From: Alphaproteobacteria bacterium
Lineage (GTDB): Bacteria; Pseudomonadota; Alphaproteobacteria; Rhodobacterales; Rhodobacteraceae
DNA length: 5,897 nt
Direction: 5' to 3'
Assembly (NCBI GenBank): GCA_024279075.1
Contig: JAJRRX010000013.1
Coordinates: 1 to 5,897, forward strand
The position numbers and the translations under genes are program-made. How positions within the stretch are numbered: the first letter of the stretch is position 1; the number at the start of each line of letters is the position of its first letter. This document shows, one piece after another, positions 1 to 4,784 of the stretch. Below the pieces are notes generated by a model. It was given only the letters and a program-made list of their open reading frames with translations, ran no database searches and was not told the DNA's origin.

Positions 1-168
1 AAGATTGGCAGTGAGCTGATCAAGATGCGCCCCAAGCTCGGCATAAACCCGATCTTCAAAATAGTGGCTGAATTGAGTGGAAAGGACAAAGCTGATGGTG
101 CCAAGCGCCACCCCGATGGACAAACAAGCCAGCAACACCAGCCGCGTAGCCAGCGAGTGCAGCCTCAT
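1..168 (-). CDS. Two-component sensor histidine kinase, N-terminal fragment (cut by window start)
   Basis: Only the first 56 codons are present and the reading frame runs off the left edge. The protein begins MRLHSLATRL and has one strongly hydrophobic segment at about residues 9-31. A charged stretch (HYFEDRVYAELGAHLDQL, about 35-52) follows and looks like the start of a periplasmic sensor region. This is the usual N-terminus of QseC/PhoQ-style inner-membrane sensor kinases. The HAMP, dimerisation and ATPase domains would lie outside the window, so the kinase identity depends on position: the ATG overlaps the stop of the OmpR-family response regulator by 4 nt (ATGA at 165-168), the standard arrangement of regulator and cognate sensor. 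The predicted role is to sense an envelope signal and phosphorylate Asp51 of that regulator. Its ligand cannot be inferred, although the PepSY protein encoded two genes upstream is a candidate periplasmic partner. Confidence 0.8.
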   Translation of the reverse strand, partial: MRLHSLATRLVLLACLSIGVALGTISFVLSTQFSHYFEDRVYAELGAHLDQLTANL

Positions 169-833
169 GCGGGGTCGTCCGCATCGATCAAGTAGCCAAA
201 GCCGCGCCGGGTTTCAATGACCTTGGCTTTGAGCTTGCGCCGCAAGCGGCCAACCAGAACCTCGATGGCGTTGCTGTCTGGCTCCTGATCTTGATAATAA
301 ATATTGGTGGCCAGCTCTTCTTGAGACACCACGCGCCCACGATTATGCAGTAAATAATTGAGCAAACGAAACTCCAGCGGGGTCACTTTTATTTGGGCGC
401 CGTTAACGCTGACTTTCATTTGGCGCGTGTCCAAAATCAGCCCTTGAGCCTCCATCTGCGGTGTGCGCTCTGCTCCGGAGCGCCGCACCAAAGCGCGTAG
501 GCGGGCGATCAGCTCTTCCATATGAAAAGGCTTGACCAGATAATCATCCGCGCCCGCGTCAATGCCATCCACCCGCTCTGACCAACTGCCTTTGGCCGTG
601 AGCAAGATCACCGGCATGTTCACTTTTTCTTGCCGCCAATTTCGCAACACGCTTAACCCGTCCAGTTGTGGCAGGCCGATATCGAGCACAGCCGCAGCAT
701 AGTCTTCAGTGCCGCCCTGAAACCAGGCGGTGTCGCCATCGGTGACCACTTCGGGCACGAATCCGGCCTCTTGCAAGGCGACTTTGATGGATTCGGCGAT
801 GAGGGCCTCGTCTTCAACTACTAGAATTCTCAT
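165..833 (-). CDS. OmpR/PhoB-family two-component response regulator
   Basis: This 222-aa protein is full length for the family. The receiver domain is at residues 1-117, with the acidic pocket at Glu7/Asp8, phospho-acceptor Asp51 (in VLDIGLPQLDG), the conserved Thr79 (ILLTAKG) and Lys101 (YLVKPF). A winged-helix DNA-binding domain spans about 128-217, with the typical TPLEFRLLNYLL and GRLRRKL segments and the terminal GFGYLI wing. It should act in the cytoplasm as a phosphorylation-dependent transcription factor. The start ATG shares one base with the TAA stop of the PepSY gene (TAATG at 831-835), and its own stop overlaps the sensor kinase start, so the genes are translationally coupled. 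The style is close to the QseB/TctD/FeuP group, but the exact orthologue cannot be settled from sequence alone, so no symbol is given. A candidate target is the 11-bp-period direct repeat upstream of the 102-aa gene. Confidence 0.95.
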   Translation of the reverse strand: MRILVVEDEALIAESIKVALQEAGFVPEVVTDGDTAWFQGGTEDYAAAVLDIGLPQLDGLSVLRNWRQEKVNMPVILLTAKGSWSERVDGIDAGADDYLVKPFHMEELIARLRALVRRSGAERTPQMEAQGLILDTRQMKVSVNGAQIKVTPLEFRLLNYLLHNRGRVVSQEELATNIYYQDQEPDSNAIEVLVGRLRRKLKAKVIETRRGFGYLIDADDPA

Positions 834-1408
834 TAACAGCCTACAATTTGTTGAATAATGCCCGTTTGCGCGGAAATTGTTACTGTTTCCAGCCGCCCAG
901 AATTTGAAATCGCTCTAAAGCGATAGCGCGGGTTGCGTCGGCGGTCAAGAAATTCGACCCCAATGACTTTGCCGTCATAATCGGATTTAAACTGCCCCCA
1001 GACCTGATCTAGAGGTTTGGCATAGCCTGCATTTACGGCCTCTTGTGCCCGCACCATGTCAGAGCGAGAAATGCTGATGGTGTTATCACCGTGCGCCCGC
1101 GGGAGGTTGCAGGTATCGCGGGCTTGGTCATCCTCTTCGCGCTCAACGGCGGTTTCACCATCATCTTCGTGGTTATCATCGTCATTATCACCATCGTCAT
1201 CTGATCCGCTCGACGGAGATGGAGAGGAAGGCTTAGGTGCGGACGGGCTGCTAGAATCGCCATCTTCACCGGCGCGCGCGGCGCCTAAAAACAGAATTTC
1301 GGGCACGATATAAGCCATAACAACAGCCCCGGCCAAGCGGCGCATTGCCTCGCGCCGGCTTGGCTGTTTTACCTCAGCTGTATCTGTTATCCGATCCATA
1401 TCATCCAT
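833..1408 (-). CDS. Exported PepSY-domain protein with Tat-like leader and Ser/Pro- and Asp-rich linker
   Basis: Residue numbers here count from a TTG at 1444. I prefer the ATG at codon 13 (1408) or codon 16 (1399, with GGA 4 nt upstream); no start has a strong ribosome binding site. The leader at about 29-58 is SRREAMRRL, a hydrophobic stretch and GAARA, an imperfect twin-arginine signal, so export to the periplasm is expected. Residues 60-110 are low complexity: first Ser/Pro-rich, then very acidic (SDDDGDNDDDNHEDDGE). The C-terminal part (about 123-201) reads as one PepSY domain: an N-terminal helix with DMVRAQEAVNAGYAKPLDQV, then GKVIGVEFL, YRFRAIS, GRLETVTISAQTG. Cys112 and the terminal Cys203 could form a disulfide. 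The gene begins at the stop of the kinase gene and ends in a 1-nt overlap with the response regulator, so a role as periplasmic modulator of that two-component system is plausible but inferred. Confidence 0.85.
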   Translation of the reverse strand: MDDMDRITDTAEVKQPSRREAMRRLAGAVVMAYIVPEILFLGAARAGEDGDSSSPSAPKPSSPSPSSGSDDDGDNDDDNHEDDGETAVEREEDDQARDTCNLPRAHGDNTISISRSDMVRAQEAVNAGYAKPLDQVWGQFKSDYDGKVIGVEFLDRRRNPRYRFRAISNSGRLETVTISAQTGIIQQIVGC

Positions 1409-2672
1409 CTTGAGGCGCCGATAATTCGATTGGTTGGGCGGCAAGGCCCGTATTAGTTTGTAACTTTCTTAACAGGCCATTTTTGCCAAAGTCCAAAAAG
1501 CAGCGCTGCACATCCGTTTCGATTTGCTCCCGCGCTTGCTCCGGAAAGGCCGCCAATAATATCTCTATCGCTTCCGCCACCGATGTCGGTTCGCTCAGAA
1601 TCTGCCAGATCAGCGCTGCGCCCTCATTTAGGTAATGTATACTCTGCCCATTGCGCCCTGTCAAAAATCGCTGCCCATCGGTGGAAACAACCTGAACGCC
1701 ATCCGCTTGCTCAAACTGCCCGAAATTGACCTCTGTATATTGGTCAAACAGCTTTGGCCCGTCGGCGGCTTCATTGGCCAGTTTTGCCTTGGGGTAATAC
1801 TGCGGCGAAGGGCTTTCCCACTCTGCAAATTGCGCTTTAAGCACCTCAATCGCTGGCTCAGCATGATCGTAACGCAGCAGATAAAGCGGCAGGTTGGAGG
1901 CCACAAATTCCAGCATCGCCAGAATATCCCCTGCATTGCCCGCTCGCGAAAAGTTTTGATAAATCAGTGTTTTGAGGGCCTTTGCCTTACTGATTTCAAC
2001 CATCTCAGCGGTCGCACCGTCTACTCGCTCCAAAAACACAACCCCGCCAAGTGGCAAGGCCTCTCCGTATTGGGCATTTTCGGTTTTTAGCGGTTGCACA
2101 TAGGTATATTGCTTGTTGGACAAAAGCGGCCGGCGAGCCATAAAGGCTTTGGCTGTTTCGCCAATTTGCGCCGGCAGGGGCAAGCGTAAACGCGGAGATA
2201 CCCCGCTGGAAATCCCGCGGATAATACCGTCATCCTCCACCGAAATCGGCAAAAAATCATCGGTAAACATGCGAATACCAGCGGCAGCCATCGCCACACT
2301 AAGAGTGCTTTTACCGGCTTTGCGCGTGGCAGGAAAAACCACCAGCCGCCCGCCAAAATCCGCAGCAGCCCCGTGGATACACAAAAGGGACGGGTCTTCG
2401 CGCAGCCGTTGCCACGCCAGCTCGGCCACAATGGCGCAAATGCCATTAAGGGCATCGCGGTAGCTATCTTTGCTCTCGATATAGGGGGAGGTGAAATAAT
2501 AGCGCCCGTTATCCTTACACTCGATTTTGGCAAAAACCTCGCGCGTGGTTTCAGGCACCACTTTATAGGGCCAATGGCTAAATATATACGGCAGGGACTC
2601 TACAAAAACCGAATCGACCTTTAATTCGATTCCGGCCTCTATGCCCTCCAGCAATAAATATCCTTGCTTCAT
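1401..2672 (-). CDS. HPr-kinase-like P-loop kinase fused to a C-terminal PqqD-like (RRE-type) domain
   Basis: Residue numbers count from a possible GTG start at 2732. I prefer the ATG at codon 21 (2672), because the extra 20 codons are rich in rare AGG/ATA/GTA codons, contain a hairpin and have no ribosome binding site. The N-terminal two thirds resembles HprK-type Ser kinases: LCIHGAAA (His120), a P-loop ATRKAGKST (135-143) and TDDFLPIS (Asp158/Asp159). The His to P-loop to Asp-Asp spacing matches bona fide HPr kinases. The P-loop departs from GxxxxGK[ST] by Ala for the first Gly. Residues about 338-425 read as a PqqD domain (FLTGRNGQSIHYLNEGAALIWQIL, with DVQRCFLDFGKNGLL at the end), the fold that binds precursor peptides in RiPP pathways. 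HprK-like kinases are known to phosphorylate some lasso-peptide precursors. A cytoplasmic kinase acting on a peptide or small protein encoded nearby is therefore likely. The substrate is unproven, and a role in sugar-PTS control is unlikely because no HPr gene is present. Confidence 0.88.
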   Translation of the reverse strand: MKQGYLLLEGIEAGIELKVDSVFVESLPYIFSHWPYKVVPETTREVFAKIECKDNGRYYFTSPYIESKDSYRDALNGICAIVAELAWQRLREDPSLLCIHGAAADFGGRLVVFPATRKAGKSTLSVAMAAAGIRMFTDDFLPISVEDDGIIRGISSGVSPRLRLPLPAQIGETAKAFMARRPLLSNKQYTYVQPLKTENAQYGEALPLGGVVFLERVDGATAEMVEISKAKALKTLIYQNFSRAGNAGDILAMLEFVASNLPLYLLRYDHAEPAIEVLKAQFAEWESPSPQYYPKAKLANEAADGPKLFDQYTEVNFGQFEQADGVQVVSTDGQRFLTGRNGQSIHYLNEGAALIWQILSEPTSVAEAIEILLAAFPEQAREQIETDVQRCFLDFGKNGLLRKLQTNTGLAAQPIELSAPQDG

Positions 2673-2701
2673 ATCCGCACCATTTGCCCTGACTATATGT
2701 A

Positions 2702-2727
2702 CGCCCCTATCATATTTGAAAGGGGCG
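2702..2727 (-). repeat. 7-bp inverted repeat at the 5' end of the kinase transcript
   Basis: The plus strand reads CGCCCCT, a 12-nt loop, then AGGGGCG, a perfect match between the arms. If the kinase starts at the ATG at 2672, this hairpin lies in the untranslated gap after the 102-aa gene; with the GTG at 2732 it would be inside codons 2-11. No T-run follows on the minus strand, so it is not a classic terminator. It may protect the mRNA or limit translation, or it may be chance. Confidence 0.35.
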
Positions 2728-2740
2728 CGCACCTATTTTG

Positions 2741-2761
2741 CAAAACTTGGCTCTCCCAAGT
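2741..2761 (-). terminator. Weak intrinsic terminator or attenuator after the 102-aa gene
   Basis: On the minus strand the sequence is ACTTGG, loop GAGAG, CCAAGT, then TTTG. This is a 6-bp stem with only four T residues, starting 7 nt after the stop codon of the small exported protein. The position is right for a leaky terminator that would let the upstream gene be expressed far above the kinase gene. The short stem and T-run make it weak. Confidence 0.35.
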
Positions 2762-2768
2762 GAGGGGT

Positions 2769-3077
2769 TTAGAAGCCGTTATCAACCAAGCACTGCAAGT
2801 ATACAGGGTCATTCAGGTTTTCTGCGCCGCAGGTTGCGGTTACCACGGCTGGGTCAGTGGCAGTGCCACCAGCAGTGCCGCCGTTGCCATTGCTTGGGCC
2901 GCTGTTGTTGTTACCGCCGCTATTACCACCACCGCTGCTATTGCCGCCACCGCTGGCACCACTGCCGGCTTGGGCCATCGAAAGGGTGGTGAGGGCAGGA
3001 ACGGAGTAACCGGCCGCCGCGAGCAGGCCAATGCGGCCCAGAAGTTTGCGGCGGGAAAGGGGAGTTGATTTAGTCAT
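2769..3077 (-). CDS. Small Tat-leader, Gly/Ser/Asn-rich protein with two-cysteine tail; candidate substrate of the adjacent kinase
   Basis: This 102-aa protein has a good ribosome binding site (AAGGA at 3086-3090, 8 nt from the ATG). Residues 1-37 form a leader: SRRKLLGR at 8-15 matches the twin-arginine pattern, then a hydrophobic stretch containing GYSVPALTTL, ending in SMAQA. Residues 38-72 are almost only Gly, Ser, Asn and Thr. The C-terminal tail (about 73-102) is ordinary sequence with Cys83 and Cys96 and ends LVDNGF. After cleavage the mature part would be about 65 residues. It is the first gene of the block, with its own promoter region upstream and a possible attenuator before the kinase gene, as expected for an abundant precursor followed by its modifying enzyme. 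I do not recognise a named family. It could also be a simple surface or periplasmic protein with a flexible linker; the gene itself is well supported. Confidence 0.8.
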   Translation of the reverse strand: MTKSTPLSRRKLLGRIGLLAAAGYSVPALTTLSMAQAGSGASGGGNSSGGGNSGGNNNSGPSNGNGGTAGGTATDPAVVTATCGAENLNDPVYLQCLVDNGF

Positions 3078-3085
3078 GTTTTAAG

Positions 3086-3090
3086 TCCTT
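3086..3090 (-). promoter_or_regulatory. Ribosome binding site of the 102-aa gene
   Basis: AAGGA on the minus strand lies 8 nt before the ATG at 3077. It fixes the start of the small exported protein and is clearer than any site in front of the kinase or PepSY genes. Confidence 0.75.
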
Positions 3091-3131
3091 TTATATCTGC
3101 AAGCCGCGAATCGCCGCTCGTTTGTAGGTTT

Positions 3132-3166
3132 GTTATAGCGCTTCTCGTAGCACAGAAGCCTTACAA
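3132..3166 (-). promoter_or_regulatory. Possible activator-dependent promoter of the 102-aa gene
   Basis: The minus strand has a TATAAC -10-like hexamer (3132-3137). The only good -35-like hexamer, TTGTAA (3161-3166), is 23 nt away, too far for a normal promoter. At the usual 17-nt spacing the -35 would be the poor GGCTTC. A promoter with a good -10 and a bad -35 often needs an activator, which fits the response regulator encoded downstream. The spacer also holds a perfect 6-bp inverted repeat (GCTTCT, 8 nt, AGAAGC; 3140-3159). Confidence 0.3.
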
Positions 3167-3171
3167 GCGTG

Positions 3172-3187
3172 GTCAGCCACCTGTCAG
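3172..3187 (-). promoter_or_regulatory. Candidate response-regulator site: 11-bp-period direct repeat
   Basis: CTGAC occurs twice on the minus strand in direct orientation (3183-3187 and 3172-3176), exactly 11 bp apart. OmpR-family regulators bind tandem half-sites with about one helical turn between them. The repeat lies about 35-55 bp upstream of the possible -10 element, where an activator would act. Each half-site is only 5 bp, so chance is possible. Confidence 0.25.
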
Positions 3188-3387
3188 AAAAGATCTTGCG
3201 CGTTAAATTCCCTTATTTTGGGGGGTTTTTTGCGCTTTAGTTTGGCCTTTGCGGCGCGGTTATGCCGTGGTTTTGCCGCGGAAAGCGTGGAGAAATCAGG
3301 CGCGTGGTAAACCTGCCCAATAGCCAATTCGCGCTTTAAGCGCTGCCCACGTAGGCAAATCTCGCTTGTTTCCGCACGCTCTTGCAT
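3184..3387 (-). CDS. Basic 67-aa hypothetical protein
   Basis: I do not recognise this protein. It has an in-frame ATG preceded by AAGGA (3395-3399) at a 7-nt spacing, and codon choice resembles that of its neighbours. The N-terminal half (MQERAETSEICLRGQRLKR) could form an amphipathic helix. The C-terminal half is strongly basic (about residues 40-58, many Lys/Arg with KLKRKKPPK), which suggests nucleic acid or ribosome contact, but no known fold is visible. There is a single Cys and no signal peptide or membrane segment. A perfect 36-nt inverted repeat abuts its ribosome binding site, which points to regulated expression. The gene ends about 107 nt before the start of the 102-aa exported protein, inside that gene's presumed regulatory region. 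It could still be a chance ORF. Confidence 0.5.
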   Translation of the reverse strand: MQERAETSEICLRGQRLKRELAIGQVYHAPDFSTLSAAKPRHNRAAKAKLKRKKPPKIREFNAQDLF

Positions 3388-3400
3388 AAGCCGTTCCTTA

Positions 3401-3436
3401 CCTGCGTTACATATGTCAGCACATATGTAACGCAGG
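3401..3436. repeat. Perfect 16-bp inverted repeat with 4-nt spacer (operator or RNA hairpin)
   Basis: The arms are CCTGCGTTACATATGT and ACATATGTAACGCAGG around the spacer CAGC, with no mismatch. Each arm contains the 8-bp self-complementary word ACATATGT, so the element is also a pair of small palindromes 12 bp apart. It lies 26 nt after the 92-aa gene and 13 nt before the ATG of the 67-aa gene. No T-run follows on either strand, so it is not an ordinary terminator. A dimeric repressor operator or a hairpin that masks or exposes the nearby ribosome binding site are the two natural readings. Confidence 0.85.
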
Positions 3437-3462
3437 CGGGCTTAAGAAATTATCAATCGCAC

Positions 3463-3741
3463 CTATCGGATATTTTCGGAATCCAAAGTGTAATAGGCGC
3501 GCACACAGGCTAGCCCTGTGGGCAGGCTTTCATATTCCCGCGTGGCAATGCGCTTACCGATTTCACCATCTGATATCCCCGAAACCAAGCCTGCCAATAG
3601 CCCCGCATTCTGGTCCTGCGCGCTAAGTTCTCCGGAAAGCTTGGCCTCAAACGCTTGGCACGGCCCGCCTTTGCTCTCGATGATTTGGGGGTAAAAGTAA
3701 GCGCCGATCACGAACACCACAAGTGCAATAAAATATTTCAT
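3463..3741 (-). CDS. Small membrane-anchored or exported hypothetical protein downstream of hemH
   Basis: This is a 92-aa protein of unknown function. Residues 3-18 (YFIALVVFVIGAYFYP) form one hydrophobic segment after MK, either an uncleaved membrane anchor or a signal peptide without a clear cleavage site. The rest is soluble and would face the periplasm, with Cys28 and Cys78 as a possible disulfide pair and a Gly/Leu-rich middle (NAGLLAGLVSGISDGEIGKRI). The start ATG is 2 nt after the TAG stop of hemH, so translation is probably coupled to ferrochelatase. The association with haem synthesis is positional only. Confidence 0.75.
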   Translation of the reverse strand: MKYFIALVVFVIGAYFYPQIIESKGGPCQAFEAKLSGELSAQDQNAGLLAGLVSGISDGEIGKRIATREYESLPTGLACVRAYYTLDSENIR

Positions 3742-3743
3742 GT

Positions 3744-4784
3744 CTAGCCCAGCCAGCCTTTCGCTTCATTTTCTACAATGCCCATCAGAGCCTCCATATG
3801 GTCGCTCCGATCATTCAGGCACGGGATATAGGTAAACGCCTTGCCGCCCGCTGCTTTAAACGCATCGCCTATTTCTTCGTTGATCTCTTCAAGCGTCTCG
3901 ATGCAATCAGCAGAGAATGCAGGCGCAATCACGGCGATATTATCCACGCCAGCCTTGGCCAGCTCGGCCACATGCTCCACCGTAGCAGGGCCAACCCATT
4001 TTGTCGGGCCAAACTTGGATTGAAACGCGGTGTCGATCATGCCCTCATCCCAGCCCAAAGCCTCGCGCAGCAGCCGGGTGGATTTATGACATTGGCAAAA
4101 GTAGGGGTCGCCCTCATCGCGGTAGCGCTCCGGCACGCCGTGGTAGGAAACTACCAATTTGGCGGGCGGGTTTTCCGCGTCAAACACCTCGCGCACCGAG
4201 GTCGCCAGCGCCTCAATATAGGCAGGGTTTTCAAAATAGGCAGGCACCGTGCGGATGGCCGGTTGCCAGTTCATCTTCATCAGCGCCCGGAAAGCCGCAT
4301 CATTGGCCGTGGCCGTTGTTGGCGCGGCATATTGCGGGTAAAGCGGGAAAAACACGATCTTTTCACAGCCCTGTTCTTTCAGCGCCATAACCTTGCTTTC
4401 GACACTCGGGTTGCCGTAGCGCATGCAAAAATCCACCACCACATCCTCGCCATAGCGCGCCGCCATCATCTCCCGCAGCTTGTCCGTTTGCGCTCTGGTA
4501 ATCGTGAGCAGCGGGCTTTCATCGGCTTCTTTATTCCAGATACTATCATAAGCGCGGCCAGATTTCTTGGGCCGAAAGGTCAGGATGATCAGCTGCAAAA
4601 TTGGCTGCCATTTCCAGTTCGGTGTATCCACCACCCGTTTGTCAGACAGAAACTCGTTGAGGTAGCGCCGCATGGACCAATAGCTGGTATCATCCGGCGT
4701 GCCAAGGTTAGCCAACAGCACGCCAACTTTGGCGCGGGTCTGCGGCACATGGCCTTTTGGCGCATGTTTCAAGCGGTCAGTCAT
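3744..4784 (-). CDS. hemH: Ferrochelatase (protohaem ferro-lyase)
   Basis: This enzyme inserts Fe2+ into protoporphyrin IX, the last step of protohaem synthesis. At 346 aa it has normal family length. Recognisable blocks are VGVLLANLGTPD (20-31), RRYLNEFLSDKRVVD (39-53), MRYGNPS (121-127), FFPLYPQYAAPTTA (145-158), the catalytic His215 in VVSYHGVPERY, DPYFCQCHKSTRLL (226-239), FGPTKWVGPAT (258-268) and FSADCIETLEEI (290-301) with the conserved active-site Glu296. It has six cysteines, including a C-x-C at 230/232; I do not see enough to decide whether an iron-sulfur cluster is bound. The start is supported by a strong AAAGGAG (4791-4797) 6 nt upstream, lying inside the end of the methyltransferase gene, which it overlaps by 8 nt. 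Confidence 0.98.
   Translation of the reverse strand: MTDRLKHAPKGHVPQTRAKVGVLLANLGTPDDTSYWSMRRYLNEFLSDKRVVDTPNWKWQPILQLIILTFRPKKSGRAYDSIWNKEADESPLLTITRAQTDKLREMMAARYGEDVVVDFCMRYGNPSVESKVMALKEQGCEKIVFFPLYPQYAAPTTATANDAAFRALMKMNWQPAIRTVPAYFENPAYIEALATSVREVFDAENPPAKLVVSYHGVPERYRDEGDPYFCQCHKSTRLLREALGWDEGMIDTAFQSKFGPTKWVGPATVEHVAELAKAGVDNIAVIAPAFSADCIETLEEINEEIGDAFKAAGGKAFTYIPCLNDRSDHMEALMGIVENEAKGWLG

Noticed and set aside
1401..2672. True HPr kinase/phosphorylase of the PTS system
   Set aside because: The PqqD-like C-terminal domain, the changed P-loop and the absence of HPr or other PTS genes argue for a related kinase with another substrate.
2769..3077. Lasso peptide or radical-SAM RiPP cluster
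   Set aside because: No asparagine-synthetase-like cyclase, transglutaminase-like peptidase or radical SAM gene is present in the window; only the PqqD-like and kinase parts are shared with such pathways.
3220..3231. Run of six G then six T (AAAAAACCCCCC on the coding strand) as a programmed frameshift site in the 67-aa ORF
   Set aside because: The A-run is not in the phase of a classic slippery heptamer and is short for transcriptional slippage; the normal frame stays open to its stop.
3401..3436. Rho-independent terminator after the 92-aa gene
   Set aside because: The stem is strong but no T-run follows on either strand and the stem has an AT-rich centre.
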